Below are positions 1 through 7,598 of a DNA stretch of 64,000 nucleotides, in pieces. The notes under the pieces are model-generated. The model was not told the origin of the DNA. It did not search any database and was given only the letters and a program-made list of their open reading frames with translations. The DNA is from Candidatus Rokuibacteriota bacterium (GTDB taxonomy: Bacteria > Methylomirabilota > Methylomirabilia > Rokubacteriales > CSP1-6), in contig QHRW01000020.1 of assembly GCA_003220265.1 (NCBI GenBank), positions 16,769-80,768 on the forward strand, given 5' to 3'. Each line of letters opens with the position of its first letter. The stretch's first letter is position 1. The translations under genes were made by a program, and so were the position numbers.

Positions 1-2
1 TC

Positions 3-1154
3 GGCGACCGCCTCCCCGCGCGGCAGCGCGCCCACGCCGTCGTCGAGGGCGCCATCCTCGGCACCTACACGTTCGATCGCTACAAGCGCGAGAAGAGCGA
101 GAAGCAGGTCGACTCGCTGCAGCTCGTGGAGCCCGACAGCCGCGAGCGCCGCGAGGCGGCGGAGGGCGCCCGGCGTGGCGAGATCTTCGCGGAGGCCACC
201 TGGTTCGCGCGCGATCTCGTCAATGCGCCCGCCAACGACGTGAACCCGACCCACCTCGCCAAGGTCGCGCAGGACATCGCCAAGGCCGGCGGGATCAGCG
301 TCGAGATCCTCGATCGCGCCGACTGCCGCAAGCTCGGCATGGGCATGTTCCTCGGCGTGGCGGCCGGCAGCGAGCAGCCGCCGAAGTTCATCCATCTGAC
401 GTACACGCCGACGGGCCGCCGCCGCACCAAGAAGGTGGCCGTCATCGGCAAGGGCATCACCTTCGACTCGGGCGGGCTCGACCTCAAGTCGGCCGAGGGC
501 ATGCTGCGCATGAAGGACGACATGTCAGGCGCGGCGGCCGTGCTCGGTCTCATGCGCGCGCTGCCGGCCCTGAAGCCTGCCGTCGAGGTGCACGGCCTCA
601 TCGCCGCCACCGAGAACATGCCCTCGGGCTCGGCCGTCCGTCCCGGCGACGTGCTGCGCGCGATGAACGGCACCACGGTGGAGATCGGCAACACCGACGC
701 CGAGGGGCGGCTGACGCTCGGCGACGCCATCTGCTACGCCTCGCAGAAGCTCGACGCCGACGAGATCGTGGACATGGCCACGCTGACCGGCGCCTGCGTG
801 GTGGCGCTGGGCCCGCTCGTCTCCGGCCTCTTCTCCAACGACCAGGCGCTGGCCGACCGCCTGCTGGCGGCCGCCGAGGCGGCGGGCGAGCGCGTCTGGC
901 AGCTTCCGCTCGTGGACGAGTACCGCGAGAACCTCAAGAGCGACGTCGCCGACATGAACAACGTGGGGCCGCGCGGCGGCGGCGCGATCACCGCCGGCCT
1001 CTTCCTCAAGGAGTTCGCGGGCGACCGCCCGTGGGCCCACTTCGACATCGCCGGCCCCGCCTTCGTCGAGAAGGACACGCCGCTCTCACCGAAGGGCGGC
1101 ACGGGCTGCGCCGTGCGCACGATCCTGGCCTACCTCACCGACGCCGGGCGCTGA
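3..1154 (+). CDS. pepA: Leucyl aminopeptidase (M17 family), 5' end cut by the window edge
   Basis: This is a cytosolic di-metal aminopeptidase that releases N-terminal residues from peptides. The reading frame is already open at base 3 (GDRLPARQRAHAVVEGAI), so the start lies outside the window. The M17 metal and catalytic motifs are all present: GKGITFDSGG, MKDDMSGAAA and the family signature NTDAEGRLTLGDA, followed by ATLTGACVVALG. The C-terminus (GGTGCAVRTILAYL) is normal and the stop is TGA. About 383 residues are visible; full-length members are near 500. The family call is secure; substrate range cannot be told. Confidence 0.96.
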   Translation, partial: GDRLPARQRAHAVVEGAILGTYTFDRYKREKSEKQVDSLQLVEPDSRERREAAEGARRGEIFAEATWFARDLVNAPANDVNPTHLAKVAQDIAKAGGISVEILDRADCRKLGMGMFLGVAAGSEQPPKFIHLTYTPTGRRRTKKVAVIGKGITFDSGGLDLKSAEGMLRMKDDMSGAAAVLGLMRALPALKPAVEVHGLIAATENMPSGSAVRPGDVLRAMNGTTVEIGNTDAEGRLTLGDAICYASQKLDADEIVDMATLTGACVVALGPLVSGLFSNDQALADRLLAAAEAAGERVWQLPLVDEYRENLKSDVADMNNVGPRGGGAITAGLFLKEFAGDRPWAHFDIAGPAFVEKDTPLSPKGGTGCAVRTILAYLTDAGR

Positions 1155-1197
1155 TGCCGACGGCCGCGACAGTCGCGATGGTGGCGACGCCTTTCGA

Positions 1198-1265
1198 GCG
1201 CCGGCTTTGCCGGCGCAATCCTGTTCTGGGGGAGGTATCGGAGGGGGCCGTCGAGGCCCCCTCCG
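1198..1265. repeat. Pair of GC-rich hairpins in the intergenic region
   Basis: The 116-base gap between pepA and the PHP gene holds two perfect inverted repeats. The first is an 8-bp stem with a TTT loop (1198-1205 with 1209-1216). The second is an 11-bp stem with a 5-base loop (1239-1249 with 1255-1265) and ends only 5 bases before the next start codon. Neither is followed by a run of T, so a classical terminator is not obvious. Similar GC palindromes occur elsewhere in the window (30223-30251, 40910-40938), which suggests a dispersed palindromic element that may also end or stabilise transcripts. Confidence 0.6.
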
Positions 1266-1270
1266 ACTGA

Positions 1271-2107
1271 ATGCCGGGAGGGGTCGACCTCCACTCGCAC
1301 ACGACGGCGTCCGACGGCGCGCGGTCGCCGCGGGAGCTCGTGCGACTGGCGGCCAAGCACGGCGTGCGCGTGCTGGCGGTGACCGATCACGATTCGACGT
1401 CGGGACTGCCGGAGGCGATCGACGAAGCGGCGCACCACGGCATCGAGATCGTGCCGGGTCTCGAGATCAACTGCGACGTGCCGGGCGCGGAGATCCATGT
1501 GCTCGGCTACTGCGTGGACTGGCGGGCCGAGTGGTTCGAGGCGTTCCTGGCCGGGCAGCGCGCCGAGCGCACCGCGCGCGTGCACCGCATCGTGGAGCGG
1601 CTGACCGAGCTGGGAGTACCGCTGACGGCCGAGGAAGTCTTCGCAATCTGCAAGGAGGGCTCGCCGGGCCGGCCGCACGTGGCGCAGGCGATGATCAAGC
1701 GCGGCTACGTGAAGTCGGTGCGCGAGGCCTTCGATCGCTACCTGCGTGCCGACGGCCCCGCCAACGTGCCGCGACGCCGGCTCACACCCATCGAGGCCGT
1801 CGCCGTGATCCGCCGCGCGCACGGTGTGCCCGTGCTGGCGCATCCCGGCCTCGCCGATCGCGACGCGCTGATTCCCGAGCTGGTGCAGGCGGGATTGGCC
1901 GGCATCGAGACCTACTATCCCGAGCACTCGGCGGGCCAGATCGAGGCCTACCGCGCGCTCTGCCGGACACACGACCTCGTCGCCACCGGCGGCTCGGACT
2001 ATCACGGCCCCCACACCGGCCGCGCGAGCACGCTGGGCAGCCCCCACGTCCCGCTCAGCGTGTGGCATGAGCTGAGAGCGCGTGCCGAGCGCCTCGAGCG
2101 CGCGTGA
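1271..2107 (+). CDS. PHP-domain phosphoesterase (RNase AM / TrpH-like)
   Basis: This 278-residue protein is a stand-alone PHP metal-dependent phosphoesterase. Members such as E. coli YciV (RNase AM) hydrolyse nucleoside 3',5'-bisphosphates or trim RNA 5' ends. All PHP metal motifs are visible: DLHSHTTASDG at the N-terminus, TDHDSTSG, GLEINCD, AHPGLADRD and the terminal GGSDYHG. Length fits the family (about 280). The ATG at 1271 directly precedes the first motif. It overlaps the next gene by a GTGA junction, which implies cotranscription and translational coupling. Exact substrate is not predictable. Confidence 0.88.
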   Translation: MPGGVDLHSHTTASDGARSPRELVRLAAKHGVRVLAVTDHDSTSGLPEAIDEAAHHGIEIVPGLEINCDVPGAEIHVLGYCVDWRAEWFEAFLAGQRAERTARVHRIVERLTELGVPLTAEEVFAICKEGSPGRPHVAQAMIKRGYVKSVREAFDRYLRADGPANVPRRRLTPIEAVAVIRRAHGVPVLAHPGLADRDALIPELVQAGLAGIETYYPEHSAGQIEAYRALCRTHDLVATGGSDYHGPHTGRASTLGSPHVPLSVWHELRARAERLERA

Positions 2108-2463
2108 ACGTTCAGATCTTCGGCTTCAAGGACTGCCAGGACACGCGCAAGGCGCAGCGGTTCTTCGCCGAGCGGCGCATCGCCGTGCACTTCGTCGACC
2201 TCGACGAGCGCCCGGCCGCCAAGGGCGAGCTGCGGCGCTTCGCCGAGCGGCTCGGGCCGGCCGCGCTGATCGACAAGGAGGGCGCGCGGTTCAAGACGCT
2301 GGGGCTGCGCGTGGCGGGCGACTCGCCGCAACGGCTGCTCGACCGCGCGCTCACGGAGCCGCGCCTGTTGAGGACGCCGCTCGTTCGCAACGGCGGCAAG
2401 GTGACGGTCGGCCACGCCCTCGACGACTGGCAGGGCTGGATCGACTCGGAGAAGACGGCATGA
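2104..2463 (+). CDS. ArsC/Spx-family thioredoxin-fold protein
   Basis: This 119-residue protein belongs to the arsenate reductase/Spx/YffB family of thioredoxin-fold proteins. The N-terminus VQIFGFKDCQDTRKAQRFF matches the family pattern of a beta strand followed by Cys and TRKA, and the C-terminal part (LLRTPLVRNGGKVTVGH) matches the conserved 'RRPlv..g...vG' strand. Only one Cys is present in the first motif, so YffB-like or Spx-like chemistry is as likely as true arsenate reduction. GTG start overlaps the PHP stop; ATGA overlap with the epoxide hydrolase shows a three-gene operon. Confidence 0.8.
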   Translation: MNVQIFGFKDCQDTRKAQRFFAERRIAVHFVDLDERPAAKGELRRFAERLGPAALIDKEGARFKTLGLRVAGDSPQRLLDRALTEPRLLRTPLVRNGGKVTVGHALDDWQGWIDSEKTA

Positions 2464-3605
2464 ATCCGAAGCCCTTCCAGCTCCACGTGCCCGACGACGT
2501 CCTGAACGACCTCCGCGCGCGGCTCGAGCGGGTGCGCTGGCCCGACGAGGCGCCGGGCGCCGGCTGGCAGCACGGCACGAGCCTGGCGTACATGAAGGAG
2601 CTCGTGGCCTACTGGCGCGAGCGCTACGACTGGCGTACGCACGAAGCGCGCCTGAACCGGTGGAAGCAGTTCACGGTGGCGCTGGGCGGCATCGACCTGC
2701 ACTTCATCCACGAGCCCGGCGTGGGGCCCGCGCCGCTGCCGCTGCTGCTCTCGCACGGCTGGCCCGGCTCGATCGTGGAGTTCGAGCGCATCATCCCGCT
2801 GCTCACCGATCCGGCGCGCTTCGGCGGCGATCCGGCGGACGCCTTCACGGTCGTCGCGCCCTCGCTGCCGGGCTACACGCTGTCGTTCAAGTCGGGCCAG
2901 CCGCGCTTCGGCATCGTGGAGATCGCCGATCTCTTCGCCTCGTTGATGCGCGACGTCCTCGGCTACCGGCGCTTCGCCGCCCAGGGTGGGGACTGGGGCG
3001 CCTTCATCACCTCGGTGCTCGGCGCCAACCATCCCGATGGGCTCGCCGGCATCCACGTGAACCTGCTCGCCGTGCGCCGTGACCAGGCGCTGCCGGCCAA
3101 CCCGAGCGAGGAGGAGAAGACGTACCTCGAAGAGGTCACGCGCTGGATGCGCGAGGAGACCGGCTACATGCAGATCCAGGGCACCAGGCCGCAGACGCTC
3201 GCCTACGGGCTCAGCGACTCGCCGGTGGGCCTGGCCGCCTGGATCGTGGAGAAGTTCCGCACGTGGAGCGACTGCGGCGGTGACGTCGAGCGCCGCTTCT
3301 CCAAGGACACGCTGCTCACGAACGTGATGCTCTACTGGGTCACCGGCGCCATCGGCTCGTCGTTCTGGCCGTACTACGCGCGCCAGCACGGCCCGTGGCC
3401 GATCAGCGAGAAGCGCCCGGTCCGCGTGCCCACCGCGTACGCGTCGTTCCCCTGCGAGATCCTCCATCCGCCGCGCGCGTGGGCCGAGCGCGTCTACAAC
3501 ATCCAGCGCTGGACCTCGATGCCGGCCGGCGGCCACTTCGCCGCGCTGGAAGAGCCCGAGGCCCTGGCAGCCGACGTCCGCGCGTTCTTCCGCGGCCTGC
3601 GCTGA
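2460..3605 (+). CDS. Epoxide hydrolase with N-terminal EHN domain
   Basis: This 381-residue alpha/beta hydrolase opens epoxides to diols. An N-terminal EHN domain (FQLHVPDDVLNDLRARLERVRWPDE) is followed by the hydrolase core with the oxyanion-hole motif HGWPGS, the nucleophile in QGGDWGAF, and the catalytic His in GGHFAALEEPE near the C-terminus. Length matches microsomal-type bacterial homologues (about 380). The ATG is chosen because it overlaps the upstream stop (ATGA) and starts just before the EHN domain; the open frame further upstream is a shadow. Substrate is unknown. Confidence 0.92.
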   Translation: MNPKPFQLHVPDDVLNDLRARLERVRWPDEAPGAGWQHGTSLAYMKELVAYWRERYDWRTHEARLNRWKQFTVALGGIDLHFIHEPGVGPAPLPLLLSHGWPGSIVEFERIIPLLTDPARFGGDPADAFTVVAPSLPGYTLSFKSGQPRFGIVEIADLFASLMRDVLGYRRFAAQGGDWGAFITSVLGANHPDGLAGIHVNLLAVRRDQALPANPSEEEKTYLEEVTRWMREETGYMQIQGTRPQTLAYGLSDSPVGLAAWIVEKFRTWSDCGGDVERRFSKDTLLTNVMLYWVTGAIGSSFWPYYARQHGPWPISEKRPVRVPTAYASFPCEILHPPRAWAERVYNIQRWTSMPAGGHFAALEEPEALAADVRAFFRGLR

Positions 3606-3619
3606 TATCGCGCGCCCGT

Positions 3620-4048
3620 TCAGCGCCCGGTCGTCTTCCAGGTCGAAAGGCCGTTGCGGTCGTTCAGCGTGAGCCGCGCGGCGCCGTCGCGGTCGAGGCT
3701 CAGCTCGGCGCGGGGCTTGCCGCCCTTGTCGTAGAGGGTGAGGCCGGGCGCGCCGTGGGGCAGGGAGACGAGCCCCGCCCGCAGCTTGCCGCCGCGCTCG
3801 TTGAGCACGATGAGCGCGGCGCTGTTCTCGGTGCCGACGGTCAGGCGCGGCATGCCGTCGGTGTCCTTGAAGCGCAGGACGACCGACTGCTCGCCGTCCA
3901 CCCTCAGCTCCGCGCGCGTGCGGCCGGCGGCGTCACGGAGCACGAAGCGCTCGGCTTCGACGACGCGCGGGCCCGACCTCTGGCCCATGAGCGCGATGGC
4001 GGCGAGACCGAGCGCGGCCACGCACATCAGGTTCTTGGCGTCGATCAT
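3620..4048 (-). CDS. Small exported or anchored beta-repeat protein, function unknown
   Basis: This 142-residue protein starts with a hydrophobic segment (LMCVAALGLAAIALMG) that looks like a signal anchor. The rest is built from about four short units of the pattern 'L.D..G..RAEL' (for example LRDAAGRTRAEL, LYDKGGKPRAELSL, LTLNDRNG), which predicts a regular all-beta, possibly beta-helical, fold. The gene starts 2 bases after the hot-dog thioesterase stop, so the two are cotranscribed. No enzymatic motif is seen. The function is not recognised. Confidence 0.7.
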   Translation of the reverse strand: MIDAKNLMCVAALGLAAIALMGQRSGPRVVEAERFVLRDAAGRTRAELRVDGEQSVVLRFKDTDGMPRLTVGTENSAALIVLNERGGKLRAGLVSLPHGAPGLTLYDKGGKPRAELSLDRDGAARLTLNDRNGLSTWKTTGR

Positions 4049-4050
4049 GT

Positions 4051-4890
4051 TCACCCCCCCTGGACGTAGGCGGGAAAGACGCGCCGTATGACGGCGGCGT
4101 CGTTGACGGCCAGCATGCCCGTGGCCAGCCGGCGCGCGGCGCCGCGCACGGCGACGAACGTGATCGTAGCGCTGGCGACGATGCCGCCGGACGCGTCGCG
4201 CGCGCTGATCGCCGTGTCCCAGTAGCGCGCGTCGCCGGCGCGCGGGCGCGCGGTGGCACGCGCGCCGGCGATCGTGACGGGCTTGTCGGCGGGCGCGTCC
4301 GCGTGGAGCGCCACCCGAAGCTCGGTCGTCATGCCGGACTCGCCGGTGGCGAGCGCGCCGAGCCAGAAGGCCGCCTCGTCGAGCAGCGTGGTGAGGGCGA
4401 GTGGGCTCAGCGTGCCGTCCGTCCGGCGAAAGCCCGGCCGCGGCGTCCACGTGCCGCCCACGGCCGTCTCGTCGGCGCGCAACTGCACCGCGAGGCCCAG
4501 CGGATTGTCGGACCCGCACGCAAAGCAGCCGCGGGAGATCGGCAGCGCCATGGCGTCCGCCGCGGGCGCCTCGATCGCCTCATCGGGACGTGGCGGGGCA
4601 TCCTCGATCGAGCCCTGGACGAGCGTGGTGGCGCCCTCGGCCAGCGTGAAGCGCGCGCCCCCGTCCGCGCCGGCCACGCGCAGCGCGAGGGGCGCGCCGA
4701 GGGGCACGCGCTTGAGATAGTGCCCGCGCAGCGTGCGGGGCGTCGCGCGGCCGGCGACGAGGTCGAACGCGGCCAGCACGCTGCCGCCGTGCGCGGTCTC
4801 GGGGAGGCCCTGGAAGGCGCGGTCGAGCGTCAGCACGCGCTCGTCGCCGGTGCCCGCGAGCGCGGCGCGCAGCGCGTCGGTTGTCGTCAT
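4051..4890 (-). CDS. Double hot-dog acyl-CoA thioesterase-like protein
   Basis: This 279-residue protein looks like two hot-dog folds in tandem. The middle carries RGCFACGSDNPLGL, close to the CFxCGxDNPxGL signature of PaaI-like thioesterases, and the N-terminal half has HGGSVLAAF and RTLRGHYLKRVP, typical of the other hot-dog half. Such proteins hydrolyse or bind acyl-CoA esters in the cytosol. It is divergent from the MFS gene (24 bases between starts) and heads a two-gene minus-strand unit with the beta-repeat protein. Substrate is unknown. Confidence 0.72.
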   Translation of the reverse strand: MTTTDALRAALAGTGDERVLTLDRAFQGLPETAHGGSVLAAFDLVAGRATPRTLRGHYLKRVPLGAPLALRVAGADGGARFTLAEGATTLVQGSIEDAPPRPDEAIEAPAADAMALPISRGCFACGSDNPLGLAVQLRADETAVGGTWTPRPGFRRTDGTLSPLALTTLLDEAAFWLGALATGESGMTTELRVALHADAPADKPVTIAGARATARPRAGDARYWDTAISARDASGGIVASATITFVAVRGAARRLATGMLAVNDAAVIRRVFPAYVQGG

Positions 4891-4914
4891 GCCGGGACGA
4901 TAACACGCCGTAAA

Positions 4915-6099
4915 ATGTCAGACGTGCCGCCTCTGCCCAGCCCCCGCCTGTTCGTGCAGGCGACGGTCACCAACTTCTTCTTCTTCCTGAGCATGAACGG
5001 CTTCGTGCTGCTGCCGCTCTACATCCAGCAGCTCGGCGGCACCGAGATCGAGATCGGCTTCGTCATGGGGCTCTATAGCGGCGTTGGCATCGTGTGCCAG
5101 CCGCTCATCGGGCCGTGGGTGGACGTCATCGGCCGTCGGCCCTTCATGCTGGCGGGCGTGGCGCTGAACATCGCCGGCTCGCTGCTGGCCGCGCTGCCGG
5201 GCGGCGTGCCGCTGCTGGCGCTGGTGCGCGTGGTCCAGGGGCTGGCCTTCTCCACGTTCTTCGTCGGCGCTTTCTCCTATGTCGTGGACATCATCCCGGC
5301 CGCGCAGCGCGGGTGGGCGCTCGGCATCTACGGCGTCTCCGGCTTCGTGTCCACGGCCTTCGCGCCGCTGCTCGGCGAGTGGATCGTGCGCCGCTCGGGC
5401 TTCCGCACGCTGTTCGTCGTCTCGGCCATGCTCGGGCTCGTGACGGCGGCGCTGGTGTGGCCGGTGCGCGAGGCGCGGCGCGACGCCGTGCTGCGCCTGG
5501 CCCCGGGCCACATGCGCGCGGCGCTGGAGGACGTCGTGCGCCTGCCGATGCTCGTGTCGGTCTTCTTCGGCCTCGGCTCGGGCACCATCTTCGCGTTCAT
5601 GCCGACGTTTGCCGAGGACCTCGGCGTGACGACGCTGGCCCTCTTCTACACGGGCTACGCCGCCGCGGCCATCGCGGTGCGCGTGGCGGGCGGGCGGCTG
5701 ATCGACACCCGCGGCCGCCGCGCCGTGATCGTGCCCTCGATGTTCCTGCAGGCCTCCGGCGCGCTGCTGCTGGCCGCGCTCGGCGTGCTGGTGACACGCA
5801 CGAGCGCGACGCCGGTCGTGCCCTCGCTCGTCCTCGCTGGCCTCATCTCGGGCGCCGCCCACGGCTTTCTCTACCCCGGGCTGGCCGCCCTCGTCACCGA
5901 CGACACGCCGGAGGCGCGGCGGGCGTCGGTGGTGGGCCTGTTCAGCGCGATGTTCCTGGTGGGCCAGACGACCGGGGCCTTTCTCTTCGGCTGGGTCGCG
6001 CACGCGGCCGGCTACGCCATCATGTGGTCCGCCCTCACCGTGCTGCTCACGCTGGGCGGCGCGCTCTCGACGCGCCTGGCCCGTCCGCCGGCCCGCTGA
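4915..6099 (+). CDS. Major facilitator superfamily transporter
   Basis: This 394-residue protein is an integral membrane transporter with about 12 hydrophobic helices. The MFS loop 2-3 signature is visible as GPWVDVIGRRPFML and its half-repeat counterpart as GGRLIDTRGRRAVIV. The length (about 400) and the short N-terminus fit drug- or metabolite-exporting MFS families. ATG at 4915 lies just before the first helix (LFVQATVTNFFFFLSMNGFVL) and is preferred over upstream in-frame codons, which fall inside the divergent thioesterase. The substrate cannot be inferred. Confidence 0.9.
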   Translation: MSDVPPLPSPRLFVQATVTNFFFFLSMNGFVLLPLYIQQLGGTEIEIGFVMGLYSGVGIVCQPLIGPWVDVIGRRPFMLAGVALNIAGSLLAALPGGVPLLALVRVVQGLAFSTFFVGAFSYVVDIIPAAQRGWALGIYGVSGFVSTAFAPLLGEWIVRRSGFRTLFVVSAMLGLVTAALVWPVREARRDAVLRLAPGHMRAALEDVVRLPMLVSVFFGLGSGTIFAFMPTFAEDLGVTTLALFYTGYAAAAIAVRVAGGRLIDTRGRRAVIVPSMFLQASGALLLAALGVLVTRTSATPVVPSLVLAGLISGAAHGFLYPGLAALVTDDTPEARRASVVGLFSAMFLVGQTTGAFLFGWVAHAAGYAIMWSALTVLLTLGGALSTRLARPPAR

Positions 6100-6165
6100 G
6101 CGCGCGCGGCGAAGTATACTGGCGGCGCCGCCCCAGACGGAAACGCCCCGGGAAAGGGGAGCCGC

Positions 6166-6207
6166 ATGCGCATCACGATCCGCACTGCCGCGCGCGTCGA
6201 GGCCTGA
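6166..6207 (+). CDS. Possible 13-codon leader ORF coupled to the AAA ATPase gene
   Basis: A short frame (MRITIRTAARVEA) begins with ATG 12 bases after a strong purine-rich Shine-Dalgarno stretch (GGAAAGGGGAG) and ends with a TGA whose A is the first base of the AAA ATPase ATG (TGATG). The AAA gene has no good ribosome site of its own. This suggests translational coupling through a leader peptide, or that the ribosome site serves a longer ancestral N-terminus. A -10-like TATACT lies upstream near 6115. The peptide itself may have no function. Confidence 0.4.
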   Translation: MRITIRTAARVEA

Positions 6208-7148
6208 TGTCACGCCTGCCCGCGGACGATCTGCAGTGGGCGCTCCAGCGCCGCCTCGAGGACGTCTTCGCCAAGCTCGGCGAGAAGTTCGGCGACCTCA
6301 CCGGCCGCATCGAGACCGAGATCCACCCCGAGGTGTCGTTCGACGAGGTGGGCGGGCTCAAGGCGGCCAAGGAGATGCTGCGCGGCTTCGCGCGGGCGCT
6401 GACGAGCCCCGAGTCGTACGAGCGCTGGGGTATCTCGCCCCCGAAGGGCCTGCTGCTCTACGGGCCGCCCGGCACCGGCAAGTCCAAGCTGGCGCGCGCG
6501 CTGGCCACCGCCGCCGGCGCGATCTTCTACCACGTGAAGCTGATGAACCTGACCTCGAAGGTCGGCGCCAACACCGGCGAGCTCTTGCAGGAGATCCTTC
6601 GCATCGCCGGCGGCGAGGGCAAGGCCGTCCTCTTCCTCGACGAGGCGGAGGCGCTCTCGCTCGAGCACCTGCTGCCGCCGCCGGCCGCCCGCGAGGCCAG
6701 CGCGCGCCTGGTGGCCGCGCTCTGCGAAAAGCTGGACGCGCAGCGGCCGGGCAGCCGTGTGCTCGTGGTCGGCGCCACCAGCCGCACCGACGCGATCGAC
6801 GCCGAGCTGGTGGCGCCGGGCCGGCTCGATCACCTGGTGGAGGTGCCGCTGCCGGACGCCGAGGCCCAGCGCGAGATCATGGAGCTGATCAAGGCGCGCA
6901 TGGAGCGCAACGCCGGCCGCCCGCTGTTCGAGCCGATCGACTACCGCAAGGTGCTGCCCGTCATGGGTGGCATGAGCGGCGCCGACATCTCGGAGCTCCT
7001 GCGCCGCGCGCTGGAGGCCAAGGTGCACCAGAGCGCCGACGGCGCCGAGCCGGGCCCGGTTTCCACCGACGACCTCCTCCTCTCGATCGATGCCTACAAA
7101 CGAGTGCGGGGCGTGGTCGAAAAAATCCGCTACGGCCAGTATCTCTAG
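6207..7148 (+). CDS. AAA+ ATPase of the FtsH/Cdc48 type, stand-alone
   Basis: This 313-residue cytosolic ATPase has a single AAA module. Walker A is GPPGTGKSK near residue 85, Walker B is AVLFLDEAEAL near 140, and sensor/arginine region is GATSRTDAIDAELVAPGRLDHLVEVPLPD, followed by the C-terminal lid GMSGADISELLRRALE. The N-terminal 40 residues are short and charged, so there is no protease or large substrate domain. Such isolated modules usually act as remodelling ATPases. It overlaps the thioesterase gene by one base (TAGTG). Partner proteins are unknown. Confidence 0.88.
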   Translation: MSRLPADDLQWALQRRLEDVFAKLGEKFGDLTGRIETEIHPEVSFDEVGGLKAAKEMLRGFARALTSPESYERWGISPPKGLLLYGPPGTGKSKLARALATAAGAIFYHVKLMNLTSKVGANTGELLQEILRIAGGEGKAVLFLDEAEALSLEHLLPPPAAREASARLVAALCEKLDAQRPGSRVLVVGATSRTDAIDAELVAPGRLDHLVEVPLPDAEAQREIMELIKARMERNAGRPLFEPIDYRKVLPVMGGMSGADISELLRRALEAKVHQSADGAEPGPVSTDDLLLSIDAYKRVRGVVEKIRYGQYL

Positions 7149-7555
7149 TGATCGCGTCGGCCAAGATTCGGGTGCGGTATCAAGAGACGGATTGCATGAA
7201 GGTCGTGTACTACGGGAATTACTTGACGTACTTCGAGGTGGGGCGGGTCGAGTACTTGCGGCAGCAGGGAGTGCCGATGTCGGAGGTCGATCAGAAGGTG
7301 CACCTGCCGGTGGTCGAGGCCACCGTGCGCTACGTGCGGCCGGCGCGGCTCGACGACCTGCTCGAGGTGCGCTGCTGGGTCAGCGAGCGCAAGCGCGCCA
7401 GCTTTCGCTTCGCGTACGCGCTTGCCGACGAGGCGGGCCAGACGATGGCCACCGGCGCCACGCTGCACGCCTGCTGGGACCCGGCCACGAGCAAGATGAT
7501 CGCGATCCCCGAGTGGCTGGTGAAGATCATGCCCGTCGCGGAAAACGGCGCATGA
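7148..7555 (+). CDS. YbgC/FcbC-type acyl-CoA thioesterase
   Basis: This 135-residue hot-dog protein matches 4-hydroxybenzoyl-CoA thioesterase/YbgC enzymes. The active-site region RVRYQETDCMKVVYYGNYLTYFE carries the conserved Asp of the 'D..g.vyy.nYl..fe' motif, and the rest (ATVRYVRPARLDDLLEV, RASFRFAYAL) fits the fold. GTG at 7148 shares a base with the AAA gene stop, so translation is probably coupled. YbgC is often next to tol genes, but here the tol operon is 14 kb away. It hydrolyses short or aromatic acyl-CoAs; which one is unknown. Confidence 0.88.
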   Translation: MIASAKIRVRYQETDCMKVVYYGNYLTYFEVGRVEYLRQQGVPMSEVDQKVHLPVVEATVRYVRPARLDDLLEVRCWVSERKRASFRFAYALADEAGQTMATGATLHACWDPATSKMIAIPEWLVKIMPVAENGA

Positions 7556-7598
7556 GCGTGCGATTGTAAAAGCTCCATCTGGCCCGACGGGACGTGAT

